Assembly (NCBI GenBank): GCA_023145835.1
Contig: JAGLDH010000132.1
Span: 1 to 52,261, forward strand
DNA from: Methylococcales bacterium
Lineage (GTDB): Bacteria; Pseudomonadota; Gammaproteobacteria; Methylococcales; Methylomonadaceae
Direction: 5' to 3'
DNA: 52,261 nucleotides
The position numbers were made by a program, and so were the translations under genes. Below, in pieces: positions 29,103 to 37,176 of this stretch (its first letter is position 1; every line of letters begins with the position of its first letter). A model generated the notes under the pieces. The model saw only the letters and a list, made by a program, of their open reading frames with translations. It was not told the DNA's origin and did not search any database.

Positions 29103-29411
29103 TTATTTGCCTTGATTATTTGGGTATACCAAACCATATACGTAAGACTTAGATTCCTTTTTACTTACCCATTCTCCTGCTGGTGGGTAATCAGCCTGAT
29201 CTTCTGGTGATATATTCCATGGTCTACCATAGATATTCTCCATTTCAGAGTCACATTGAATCCAACCAAATTTTTCAGACCACCTTATCCAAAAATCTTG
29301 ATCTCGTCTTTTATATCCATATTCGTTTTCATTAAATGATGTTTTATCAAACTTGTAAACAAGGTTGTCTATTTTCCTGCGAAGTTCAAAATAATTATGA
29401 TCTTTATTCAT
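29103..29411 (-). CDS. Unknown 102-residue cassette protein
   Basis: This small soluble protein is rich in aromatic and charged residues (RRDQDFWIRWSEKFGWIQCD, EMENIYGRPWNISPEDQ). It belongs to no family I can name. A clear GGGGACAAGG ribosome-binding site precedes the start. It is followed after 2 bp by the 127-residue gene. It probably forms a single gene cassette with that gene, lying between a decayed attC-like box at 29472-29478 and the site at 28653-28723. The protein appears complete. Confidence 0.6.
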   Translation of the reverse strand: MNKDHNYFELRRKIDNLVYKFDKTSFNENEYGYKRRDQDFWIRWSEKFGWIQCDSEMENIYGRPWNISPEDQADYPPAGEWVSKKESKSYVYGLVYPNNQGK

Positions 29412-29472
29412 CCTTGTCCCCTTAAATTAAGATTTGAAAAATGATGCTTAGGTAGTATGCAGGAAGCTTTTG

Positions 29473-30011
29473 TTAGCAGTTTTTTACTGCCTCAATAAAT
29501 TTTTTCATAAGCCTTATATTTTAACGCCATTAATTTCAATTCCACTTCCACTTGAAACGTCAAAACCAAATGGCTTGAGTTCTTTTAATACCGAACATAC
29601 ATTTTCTGTCTTTAGGTCACCAGCCACTATGATTTTATCTGCTTTATCTTTTACCCAGCTTGGGAATTCTTTAAAAACTCCACTACCAATGCTTGTATCT
29701 TAAAAATAGTATTTGTAGTCTAGTGTTGGTGGAAATTCCTTTGATGCTATAGCCAAGTTAGGAACCTACTTTTCTTCATGGATTTGTATGTAATCAAAGA
29801 CCTCTGCCACACTCTCGACTTCAGCATAGCTAAGACTTACCACAAACGTCTTGATTCTACCTTTTGCATACTTGGCCAATTCAATTACATCCTTATGTTC
29901 GCAATATCGATTGTTTTTTGCATAAGTCATTACACCTATTGCGTCATATCCGTACTCAATAGACTTGTCAATTTACTTTTTTATTTTTAGGCCGCAGACT
30001 TTTGTAAACAT
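29473..30011 (-). pseudogene. TrpF-like gene with three in-frame stop codons
   Basis: The minus-strand frame from 30011 reads MFTKVCGLK, then YGYDAIGVMTYAK, FDYIQIHEEK, KIIVAGDLKTENV and GFDVSSGSG. These are blocks of phosphoribosylanthranilate isomerase (tryptophan pathway, TIM barrel). The frame is kept throughout, but TAA (29973-29975), TAG (29766-29768) and TAA (29700-29702) interrupt it. A one-base shift after GVK (near 29517) is needed to reach the natural end LMKKFIEAVKNC and the stop at 29473-29475. Nonsense mutations without earlier frameshifts suggest recent decay, or less likely recoding. The final stop overlaps a GCTAAC box like those of the neighbouring cassettes. Confidence 0.75.
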
Positions 30012-30071
30012 TTTTACCCCTAAGAGAGTGGTTGTTTTAAATTTTACAGGTTTGTGGCTAAATGCCAGTTT

Positions 30072-30536
30072 TTACTGTATGTATGTTGAACTACACTCAT
30101 TAAATAATACCGACTTAGGATATGGCAATGCTAATTTTGGCATTGAAGCTTGGCTAAAGTACTTAGTTGACAAAGATTCCGAATCAATAATTCTACCTGT
30201 GGCAGATACAATAGAGCACAGCATTAAAATTACAGTGTAACCAACTTCATCTTTATTTGAATATGTATAATTAAATTCACTACCACCAAAAACCCCTAAA
30301 ATATCTACAGGCTTAATTATTAATCCCGTCTCCTCTTGTACTTCCCGAATGATGGCATCTTTAGGAGATTCATTCGGCTCAATCATTCCTGCTGGTAAAC
30401 TCCAAAGCTCATTTTCCTTTTCGTGAAGTAGCAATTCCTTCTTTTCATTTAATACTACGGCTGCAACAGAGGGGATAAGTAAAATAGAGTTTCCTATGTT
30501 ACTCCGAATATTTTTAATATAATTGCTACCGCACAT
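30072..30536 (-). CDS. NUDIX hydrolase
   Basis: The 154-residue protein hydrolyses nucleoside-diphosphate-linked compounds by family expectation. The Nudix box is complete: G50-x5-E56-x7-R64-E65-V-Q-E68-E69-T-G71 in a segment starting GMIEPNESP. Upstream strands VAAVVLNEKKELLLHEK and the following VDILGVFGGSEFNY fit the fold. The start follows a strong AGGAGAAGG. It lies downstream of the attC-like site at 30619-30687 and 60 bp before the trpF-like pseudogene; NUDIX genes are frequent integron passengers. The actual substrate is not predictable. Confidence 0.88.
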   Translation of the reverse strand: MCGSNYIKNIRSNIGNSILLIPSVAAVVLNEKKELLLHEKENELWSLPAGMIEPNESPKDAIIREVQEETGLIIKPVDILGVFGGSEFNYTYSNKDEVGYTVILMLCSIVSATGRIIDSESLSTKYFSQASMPKLALPYPKSVLFNECSSTYIQ

Positions 30537-30618
30537 CTGTTCCTTCTCCTATAGTTTAATACTAATTAATTTTAAAATACCATCCATTACACACAGATAA
30601 AAAATAATTTTGTTTAAA

Positions 30619-30687
30619 ACATAACATCAAGTTCGGGTGCACAAAACAAAGGACGCTTTTTGGGTCAGTTGGAACGTCTAGTTAAGT
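30619..30687 (-). other. attC-like integron recombination site 2
   Basis: On the minus strand the first box ACTTAAC (30687-30681) fits the RYYYAAC consensus. The second box is GTTATGT (30625-30619), giving a 69-bp site. The inner arms TAGACGTTCCAACTG and CCCGAACTTGAT resemble the L boxes of known attC sites, sharing a GTTC/GAAC core. It follows the 97-residue gene by 28 bp, as expected for a cassette tail. Confidence 0.5.
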
Positions 30688-30715
30688 CTTTTTTCCACAA
30701 TATATAAACGAAGTA

Positions 30716-31009
30716 TCACTGTAAAAATACATCTTTAGATGTATTTAAATTCTCCTTCTCGTGGATAATTAATTGGTGCTCCCCACCCTTAATCTCTCCC
30801 TTTTCCACAAGACTAGCTAGATTATGCAACCAATCATACCCATAGTTTCCAGCTTTGTATTCTGTTTCCAACAAACTAAAAGAATCCATATATCCCTGGA
30901 ACTTACCACTACCCTGAAATTGACCCCATAATTTTCTATCGATTAATCCATCGCTAGAATTCATCCACGGTTGTTGCCAATCGGAAAATTTTACAACAAA
31001 ACCCCTCAT
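30716..31009 (-). CDS. Unknown 97-residue cassette protein
   Basis: I do not recognise this protein. It is short, soluble and tryptophan-rich at the start (SDWQQPWMNSSDG), with a glycine- and glutamine-rich centre and a charged end. No known motif is visible. Its ATG falls within the GTTATGA box of the attC-like site upstream, a position often seen for cassette starts. It has only AGAGG very close to the start as a possible ribosome-binding site. It is followed by attC-like site 2. The gene may be expressed only from an upstream promoter. Confidence 0.5.
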   Translation of the reverse strand: MRGFVVKFSDWQQPWMNSSDGLIDRKLWGQFQGSGKFQGYMDSFSLLETEYKAGNYGYDWLHNLASLVEKGEIKGGEHQLIIHEKENLNTSKDVFLQ

Positions 31010-31076
31010 AACCTCTTTGTGTGTGGAATTATAAATCTGTGTATCTCAATGTGCAAAAATCACCATGCTGTTAGGC
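31006..31076 (-). other. attC-like integron recombination site 3
   Basis: On the minus strand GCCTAAC (31076-31070) is the classic first-box consensus, and GTTATGA (31012-31006) is the closing box. This gives a 71-bp span, the same length as the other two sites. The inner arms AGCATGGTG and CACACACAAAGAG pair only partly. No intact gene precedes it; transposase DNA starts within about 15 bp. Confidence 0.4.
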
Positions 31077-31094
31077 TTTATACCCTTGGAATCA

Positions 31095-31296
31095 GCAAAG
31101 TATTTTTAATGGGACACAATCAAATGAAGAGGTATTGTTTTTACTGGTTGTCCAACGACAAATTGGACATCGTCCAGGTCTAATAGAACCTCGTGCAGTA
31201 AAGCGAAGGCCAAAACCATTCTCCTTGTTGATGAAACCTAGGGAAGTAGCCAGGGCTGAGGTTAGAAAGAATGGCTACCCAAAGAAAATTAAATAA
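31095..31296 (+). pseudogene. 3' fragment of a transposase
   Basis: The plus frame reads SIFNGTQSNEEVLFLLVVQRQIG, then HRPGLIEPRAVKRRPKPF and EVARAEVRKNGYPKKIK with a stop at 31294-31296. This is the conserved C-terminus of a DDE transposase of the IS4 type (the RPGR-x-EPRAVKRRPKP block). No N-terminal part is attached. It lies on the same strand as the 5' transposase fragment at 27518, on the other side of the cassette region. Whether both belong to one original element I cannot decide. Confidence 0.7.
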
Positions 31297-31362
31297 GATA
31301 CTGTAATTAAATAATTTTATGGTTAAGTAAGTGCCATTCGGTACTGACCTCTTTATTGAGGG

Positions 31363-31406
31363 AGCTGTCCGAGAATAGGAGGTCTACTAGTTTTAACCAG
31401 ACAGCT
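31363..31406 (-). repeat. Inverted repeat after the secreted orphan gene
   Basis: AGCTGTC (31363-31369) and GACAGCT (31400-31406) are perfect inverted copies around a 30-base loop that holds GAGGTC, itself inverted to GACCTC at 31345-31350. It could be the edge of the transposase element or a weak terminator for the minus-strand gene ending at 31415. Confidence 0.3.
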
Positions 31407-31414
31407 TCTAAAAG

Positions 31415-32095
31415 TTATTTTTTAGTTTTTGTATTTATTTCAGTTAGAGTAAATGTCGTTGGTTTTGTGTTCGGATTTAACTTCATCTTAACACTATAAG
31501 ATGCTTGATCGACAATGACTTCAGGGATGTTAACTATTCCAGTTGCGCCAGAAAAGGTAGGTAAAGAAGCGTTTGATGAATCGAGAGGGGTTATTATGAA
31601 AATTCCCGTATTCTTTTCCACGGTGAATTCGCTAGTACGCCAAACACCTACCCAAAGTCTAGGTAAAATAGATGTAAAATTTTGCATAATTAAAGCAGAA
31701 CTTCTTTCTAATTCGTTATTTACAAACTCCCATTCTTCGGTTAGAAAAGTGGTAAACCGAATGGTTTTATGAGAACCGGGTGTAACGACTCTAGGGTTAT
31801 CCCACCAGAGAATGCCCGATGAGTGTATTGCTGCGGGGGCGGTTCCCCATTCTTTATCATCCAATTCAATCGATATTGAATCAACTAGAGAAGTGACTTC
31901 AAAAGCGTCACTAGTAAGGGGTTCAATTCTCTCAGTTGTGGTTGGGTCATAAGTAAATTGACCGTTACCCACGAGTTCATTTTGAGAGTCAATAAATGAC
32001 AATTGCCATGTGACATTCTCAGCAAAAGAAGCGATGCTCCAAAGGGTACTCAATATTAGAAAAATGGATTTTAAATAATTAAAACTTGAACTCAT
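31415..32095 (-). CDS. Secreted protein of unknown function
   Basis: The 226-residue protein has a signal peptide (about 1-25, cleaved after SFA). A beta-rich mature part follows: VTWQLSFIDSQNELVGNGQFTYDP near the start. Its later SGILWWDNPRVVTPGSHKTIRF resembles the layout of small PEP-CTERM-associated or other exported proteins that open with a fibronectin-like strand. No C-terminal sorting signal or catalytic motif is visible. It is alone on its strand between the mobile region and pepN. I do not recognise a family. Confidence 0.6.
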   Translation of the reverse strand: MSSSFNYLKSIFLILSTLWSIASFAENVTWQLSFIDSQNELVGNGQFTYDPTTTERIEPLTSDAFEVTSLVDSISIELDDKEWGTAPAAIHSSGILWWDNPRVVTPGSHKTIRFTTFLTEEWEFVNNELERSSALIMQNFTSILPRLWVGVWRTSEFTVEKNTGIFIITPLDSSNASLPTFSGATGIVNIPEVIVDQASYSVKMKLNPNTKPTTFTLTEINTKTKK

Positions 32096-32222
32096 AAGTA
32101 TTATCCTGATTGAACTTATAACTAACGTATAGGTAAATTGATTGTAAAATATGCAATTTTATTGTTTTGGAGTCAGTCTGTGCTTTTTTTATCTTTGTAA
32201 AAAAATAGAGTCCTTAGGCAAC

Positions 32223-32362
32223 TTGCAATGAATAATCCACCATTATGATTTGTCATTTTGTCTGTCTCCAGCATTGCAACTCAGGTTACATAGCCTGCTA
32301 TGAGCCTTACGTTGTGCCTCAACAATTGCTTCTGCATTGTTCTACCTACATACCTCCATGTA
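32223..32362. repeat. Nested inverted repeats in a 600-bp gene-free gap
   Basis: TTGCAATG (32223-32230) pairs with CATTGCAA (32272-32279). CATAGC-CT-GCTATG (32289-32302) is a perfect palindrome inside a GCAAC...GTTG pair. TACAT/ATGTA arms lie near 32347-32362. The gap 32096-32701 has no convincing gene. The density of inverted repeats suggests a decayed miniature element or a structured RNA. Confidence 0.3.
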
Positions 32363-32655
32363 TGAGTTGAATACAAACAAAAGTCCAGCCTAATACGGGA
32401 GGCTATTTATTTCGCGTTACCTTAGTAGTTAGTATAGATATCAATATTATTTTTACAAAAAATATCGACCTGACCTTATACTTGGAGATCAAGTTTTAAA
32501 AAATATATTATGTTTTTATTAAGGAGTCCCTGATTAAGTTGATTAGAATTTAGCGTAGAAAATATCGGTAGTTTTAGCAAGCTAAAAATAATTGGATTTG
32601 ATCAGAGATTCATTAAGGTTTGGCTATTTAAAATATTTATCAAAAAATAGTAAAT

Positions 32656-32686
32656 CTATTCAGTAGGCTTAAACCTTACTGAATAG
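32656..32686 (-). terminator. Weak terminator-like hairpin after pepN
   Basis: CTATTCAGTA (32656-32665) and TACTGAATAG (32677-32686) form a perfect 10-bp stem, 15 bp after the pepN stop. On the minus strand a T run follows only after about eight bases, so termination may be inefficient. Confidence 0.45.
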
Positions 32687-32701
32687 ACTACTCATTATGA
32701 T

Positions 32702-35347
32702 CTACGTGATACTTTTACTTGCCACCTCGTAAACATCTTTTGATATATTGGGTGTGTTAATAATCTTTTCTAATGCCGTTTTCATTAAAGACTGTCGATT
32801 GTTATCAAAGCGTTTCCATTGTGTTAAAGCAGCGACCATTCTTGACGCAACTTGAGGGTTAATGCTGTTTAAAGCGATCACTTGGTCAGCTAGAAATTGA
32901 TAACCTTGTCCATTGGCTGCATGGAAGTGTAATTGATTAGCTTGGCTAAATGCACCAATTAAAGAGCGCACTCGGTTGGGGTTGGTCAATTCAAAGGCGG
33001 GGTGTTCCATTAATGATTGCACTGTACTGAAGGTATCATCTGCACTGCTACTTGCTTGTAGGGTAAACCATTTGTCGATGACGAGCGCTTCATCTTTCCA
33101 TTGCTGATAAAATTTTTGTAGAGCACTTGGTTTCGCAGGGTTTGAGCTATTGATGATGACTGATAACGCGGCTATTTGATCGGTCATGTTTTTTGCAGAT
33201 TCAAATTGATTATCTGCTAATTGATAACTTTCTTGAGATGCGAGTGTGTTTAAATAACTTAAACAAATATTTTTGATTCGTCTGCGCCCAATGGCACCCG
33301 TATCAAATTGACCAGATTCATCTTTATGATAACGCTGGTATAAGTCCAAAAATTGTTCTTTTAAATGCTGTGCTAATGTTAGTTTAACAAACTCTCTAGC
33401 TTGGTGAATTGCTTCGACATCTACTACCGTCATTTGCCCTGCTAGGTAATTTTCTTCGGGTAAACTCAGTAGCAGTGAAAAGTAAGATAAATCATCCCAC
33501 GGTTGTTGTAGAATTTGTTTAAAGGAGTCTATTAATAAAGGAGAAAGCTCCATCTCGCGCCCTTGTTGTTTATCCTTAATTAAGCTGAAAATGATTTTTC
33601 CACTCATTTTTTGACCCGCTTCCCAGCGGTTAAAGGTGTCTGGATCGTGGCTTAATAAAAAGGCTAAATCTTCTAAGCTTTGCTTCATTTTTAAAACAAC
33701 AGGTGCGGAAAAGCCTCTTAGCAAAGAAATAACAGGTTTTTCATCTAACTGTTCAAAAACAAAGGTTTGTTGTTGTTCTTTTAGGTTAATAATGACTTCA
33801 TTACAAGGCTTTTGGTCTTTTAATTTTAGGGTGGCGATTGAGCCATTTTTTGCCAAGAGTCCTAATTTTACGGGGATGTGCAGCGGTACTTTTGTGGGTT
33901 GTCCTGGAGAGGGTGAGCAACTTTGTTTTAACGTTAGACTGTATGTTTTATTATTTGCATTATATTCTTCAGTTGCTTCTAATACAGGTGTTCCTGCTTG
34001 TGAGTACCAATGTCTAAATTGTTCTAAGTCAGCATCATTGGCTGATTCCATTGCATTAACAAAGTCATCGCATGTCACTGCTTGTCCATCATGGCGTTGA
34101 AAGTATAAATCACTTCCTTTTCTAAATCCTTCATTACCGACTAATGTTCTGATCATACGAACAACTTCAGCACCTTTTTCATAGACCGTTAAAGTGTAAA
34201 AATTATTAATTTCAATATATGAATCGGGGCGAATAGGGTGTGATAATGGACCCGCATCTTCAGCAAATTGGCGCGTACGTAATAATTTAACGTCCTCTAT
34301 TCGTTTAACGGCTTTTGATGTTTGGTCGCCGGTAAATTCTTGGTCACGAAAAACGGTAAATCCTTCTTTTAAGCTCAGCTGAAACCAGTCGCGGCAGGTA
34401 ATACGGTTACCGGTCCAATTATGAAAATATTCATGCCCGATAACACCTTCAATATGTTCATAATCGCTATCAGTTGCTGTGTCAGGTCGGGCTAGGACAA
34501 ATTTGGTGTTAAAAACATTAAGTCCTTTGTTCTCCATTGCGCCCATATTAAAGTGCCCAACTGCGACGATCATGTATAAATCTAAATCATATTCTCGTCC
34601 ATACGTCTCTTCATCCCAGCGCATTGATTTTTTAAGTGACTGCATGGCATGATCACATTTATCAATATCATGTGATTCAACAAAAATTTGTAAAGCGATA
34701 TTTCGACCGCTCATAGTGGTAAACGTGTCTTCTATACAGTCCAGTTGGCCCGCAACTAATGCAAATAAGTAACATGGTTTTTTAAATGGGTCTTCCCACG
34801 TTACCCAGTGGCGGTTATTTTGTAATTCACCTTCTGCTACTTTATTTCCGTTGGATAATAAAACAGGGTATTTATCTTTATCACCCACCAACGTGGTTTT
34901 AAACGTACACATGATATCGGGGCGATCAAGAAAATAGGTGATTTTTCTAAATCCTTCTGCTTCACACTGAGTGCATAGCATTGTGCTTGAAAGGTAAAGC
35001 CCTTCAAGTGCTGTATTAGTTTTTGGGTTAATTGTATTTTCTATAGAAAGAATAAAGGGCTGGTCTTGAGGTGCATTAATAATGCTTAATTCTTCATTAC
35101 TTTGTTGGTATTCAGTTGTGTGTAAGCTAGTACCATCGATTGAAACATTGATTAACTCTAAACCTTCGCCTCGCAAAACTAATTGTCTGTTTTGAGACTG
35201 ACTTAGCGGGTTTTTCCGCATCAATAATTTTGAAACAACACGTGTATTCTTTTCATCCAGAATGAAATTGAGCTCTACATTATCAATGAGGTATTCAGGT
35301 ACGGTGTAATCTTTTAAATAGATTGTTACTGGGTTTGGGTCGCGCAT
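32702..35347 (-). CDS. pepN: Aminopeptidase N
   Basis: PepN is the major cytoplasmic zinc aminopeptidase, removing N-terminal residues from peptides. The 881-residue M1 enzyme has the substrate-binding GAMEN (269-273), the zinc motif HEYFH (305-309) and the third ligand E328, with spacing HExxH-x18-E. The long helical C-terminal domain typical of the E. coli-type enzyme is present (560-881). It lies 29 bp after the SGNH hydrolase gene on the same strand. Length and motifs are standard. Confidence 0.96.
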   Translation of the reverse strand: MRDPNPVTIYLKDYTVPEYLIDNVELNFILDEKNTRVVSKLLMRKNPLSQSQNRQLVLRGEGLELINVSIDGTSLHTTEYQQSNEELSIINAPQDQPFILSIENTINPKTNTALEGLYLSSTMLCTQCEAEGFRKITYFLDRPDIMCTFKTTLVGDKDKYPVLLSNGNKVAEGELQNNRHWVTWEDPFKKPCYLFALVAGQLDCIEDTFTTMSGRNIALQIFVESHDIDKCDHAMQSLKKSMRWDEETYGREYDLDLYMIVAVGHFNMGAMENKGLNVFNTKFVLARPDTATDSDYEHIEGVIGHEYFHNWTGNRITCRDWFQLSLKEGFTVFRDQEFTGDQTSKAVKRIEDVKLLRTRQFAEDAGPLSHPIRPDSYIEINNFYTLTVYEKGAEVVRMIRTLVGNEGFRKGSDLYFQRHDGQAVTCDDFVNAMESANDADLEQFRHWYSQAGTPVLEATEEYNANNKTYSLTLKQSCSPSPGQPTKVPLHIPVKLGLLAKNGSIATLKLKDQKPCNEVIINLKEQQQTFVFEQLDEKPVISLLRGFSAPVVLKMKQSLEDLAFLLSHDPDTFNRWEAGQKMSGKIIFSLIKDKQQGREMELSPLLIDSFKQILQQPWDDLSYFSLLLSLPEENYLAGQMTVVDVEAIHQAREFVKLTLAQHLKEQFLDLYQRYHKDESGQFDTGAIGRRRIKNICLSYLNTLASQESYQLADNQFESAKNMTDQIAALSVIINSSNPAKPSALQKFYQQWKDEALVIDKWFTLQASSSADDTFSTVQSLMEHPAFELTNPNRVRSLIGAFSQANQLHFHAANGQGYQFLADQVIALNSINPQVASRMVAALTQWKRFDNNRQSLMKTALEKIINTPNISKDVYEVASKSIT

Positions 35348-35376
35348 AATTTATTTATTTGGGATGTTGTTATAAA

Positions 35377-36078
35377 TCAACTGTTTGGATGAAGTATATA
35401 GGGCTTGAGTCGTTCTTTCCATACGGCATAGCCATCACCATTTAAATGAATGCCATCTCGCGTAAATTTAGCATTTAATAGAGAGTCTGTCGCTAAGCCT
35501 GCATTTAAATCTATGTAAGTAATTGATTCGGTTTGTTTTGCTAATACTTGTAAGTGTTCATTTAATAAGGTTACTTTTTTATTCAAGCCTTTTTTTTGTT
35601 TCCCTGCCAAAATAGTTGATTGAATATAAACATCCATCTTTTTATCGACTAGTTTATGGACAATGATTTTGTAATTGTTAAAGACTTCATCAACACTCTT
35701 TCCCCAAGAAAAATCATTTATTCCAATCATAATAAATGCTTTGGGTGCTGATGTTGAATAAATACCTTCTAATCGCTTAAGAATACCATTTGTTCTGTCT
35801 CCATCGATGCCTCGATTTGCAAGTTTTAAAGAAGGGAATAAATCTTGCCACTCAGCATCATCAGTAAGGCTGTCACCAATAAGCACTGCATCGTAGTTAT
35901 GTGCACCATGCTGTTCAAAAAAAGATTTTTTATGATAAAAATAGTCAGAATGCTTTAGGCTTGTTTTTGAACTTATAACTTTTACTATTGATACGACTTG
36001 TTTAAAAGGAAAAATTTTATATTGTACGGTCATCATTCCATAAGTGAATGCAACTAACATACATATAAGAATTAACAT
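35377..36078 (-). CDS. Membrane-anchored SGNH/GDSL hydrolase
   Basis: The protein starts with a hydrophobic anchor or signal (about the first 20 residues). An SGNH esterase fold follows, with block I GDSLTDD (nucleophile S70) and block II glycine in ANRGIDGD. Block III N121 is in MIGINDFSWG, and block V is DGIHLNGDGY with Asp and His. It probably removes acyl groups from a lipid or polysaccharide in the periplasm. I start at the ATG at 36078; a TTG at 36090 would add four residues and a better charged N-terminus. It is followed by pepN. Confidence 0.85.
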   Translation of the reverse strand: MLILICMLVAFTYGMMTVQYKIFPFKQVVSIVKVISSKTSLKHSDYFYHKKSFFEQHGAHNYDAVLIGDSLTDDAEWQDLFPSLKLANRGIDGDRTNGILKRLEGIYSTSAPKAFIMIGINDFSWGKSVDEVFNNYKIIVHKLVDKKMDVYIQSTILAGKQKKGLNKKVTLLNEHLQVLAKQTESITYIDLNAGLATDSLLNAKFTRDGIHLNGDGYAVWKERLKPYILHPNS

Positions 36079-36082
36079 AAAT

Positions 36083-36244
36083 TTATTCAATTGTAGTTAT
36101 GGGCACCTCTATAAATTGATGAATGGAAGATTGAGTCGAAAATATCCAATCTCTGCGTTTAAATCCTTCGCAATTGTCTGCTATTACATTACGTGCAACA
36201 ACGTCTTGATCTTGAATATTTTGGTTCTCAATTATCTTATCCAT
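36083..36244 (-). CDS. Small unknown ORF of 53 residues
   Basis: From the ATG at 36244 a frame of 53 residues (beginning MDKIIENQNIQDQDVVARN and ending VPITTIE) fills the gap between the DUF423 gene and the SGNH gene. Its stop at 36083-36085 lies next to the SGNH start. It has normal amino acid composition and same-strand packing. The ribosome-binding site is unclear. The opposite-strand frame here is low-complexity. It could be a real small protein translated with the hydrolase or a chance frame. Confidence 0.35.
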   Translation of the reverse strand: MDKIIENQNIQDQDVVARNVIADNCEGFKRRDWIFSTQSSIHQFIEVPITTIE

Positions 36245-36261
36245 AATTAATAGAGATATCC

Positions 36262-36645
36262 TTATGTTTTATTATTTGAATGGTAAGCAAAAAAAGCGAC
36301 TAAACCCCAGGCAATTAAAAAAGCAATGCCGCCTAATGGTGTAATCATCCCCAGCCATTTAATATTTAAAATAGCTAATAAATATAAACTACCTGAAAAT
36401 AATAAAATACCTGCAAACATAAGTTGGCCAGCCCATTTTAGATGAACTGAATCAGGTGTTTGTTGATAAAGAAGAGCAATAAGCCCTAACCCTAGCGCAT
36501 GCCACATTTGATAGTCTACGGCTGTTTTATAAACAGCGAGCATTTCTGGGCTTAAAACAGCCTTTAATCCATGTGCACCAAAAGCCCCCATAGCAACACC
36601 TGTTAAACCACAAAGAGCACTTAAAAATAAAAAATTGAGTTGCAT
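36262..36645 (-). CDS. DUF423 family membrane protein
   Basis: The 127-residue membrane protein has four hydrophobic segments and the family signature at the start: LCGLTGVAMGAFGAHGLKAVLSPEML, then TAVDYQMWHALGLGLIALL. DUF423 (YgdD type) proteins are common inner membrane proteins whose function is not established. The start overlaps the moaB stop by one base, so the two are in one operon with the protease gene. Confidence 0.88.
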   Translation of the reverse strand: MQLNFLFLSALCGLTGVAMGAFGAHGLKAVLSPEMLAVYKTAVDYQMWHALGLGLIALLYQQTPDSVHLKWAGQLMFAGILLFSGSLYLLAILNIKWLGMITPLGGIAFLIAWGLVAFFAYHSNNKT

Positions 36646-37166
36646 TATTTTTCCTTTAATCGAGGCATTAACTGCACTAGGTTGCAGGGCTTGGTACGAG
36701 AATCGAGTTGATCTTTTATTAAATCATCCCATGCGGTTCGGCAAGCACCTGATGAGCCAGGTAAACAAAAAATATACGTTCCATTAGCAACACCAGAAAG
36801 TGCTCTGGATTGTATTGTGGATGTTTTTATATCCTGGTAAGAGAGCATTCTAAATATCTCTCCAAAACCATCGAGTACTTTATCTAATAAGGGCGTGACT
36901 GCTTCGGGAGTGCCATCTCTACCTGTTACACCTGTTCCTCCCGTGGTGACGACTGCATTAATAGTGTTGTCTGCAATCCAGTCAGAAATAACAGCTCTGA
37001 TTTGATAAATATCATCCGCGACTATTTTTCTTTCAGCAATGTGATGACCTGCTTTTGCAATGTGATCTGCTAAAGTATTGCCCGAGGTGTCATCTACTTC
37101 TGTCCTGGAATCAGAGATGGTTAAAACAGCAATGTATAAAGGGATAAATGTTTTTTTAACGGACAC
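36645..37166 (-). CDS. moaB: Molybdenum cofactor biosynthesis protein MoaB
   Basis: MoaB belongs to the MoaB/MogA fold that adenylylates or binds molybdopterin. The 173-residue protein has AVLTISDSRTEVDDTSGNTLADHI at its start. The pterin-binding TTGGTGVTGRDGTPEAV and the end FCLPGSSGACRTAWDDLI are also present. MogA is the main alternative; length and the CRTAWD ending favour MoaB. It is sandwiched between the Do-type protease gene (10 bp upstream) and the DUF423 gene. Confidence 0.9.
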   Translation of the reverse strand: MSVKKTFIPLYIAVLTISDSRTEVDDTSGNTLADHIAKAGHHIAERKIVADDIYQIRAVISDWIADNTINAVVTTGGTGVTGRDGTPEAVTPLLDKVLDGFGEIFRMLSYQDIKTSTIQSRALSGVANGTYIFCLPGSSGACRTAWDDLIKDQLDSRTKPCNLVQLMPRLKEK

Positions 37167-37176
37167 TGTTTATTCC

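Noticed and set aside
28717-29411. Toxin-antitoxin reading of the two small cassette proteins
   Set aside because: Neither shows a known toxin fold motif or an antitoxin DNA-binding motif, so only the pairing is reported.
29470-30240. Plus-strand open frames across the trpF-like and NUDIX region
   Set aside because: They lie opposite recognisable minus-strand proteins (TrpF blocks, Nudix box) and encode nothing recognisable themselves.
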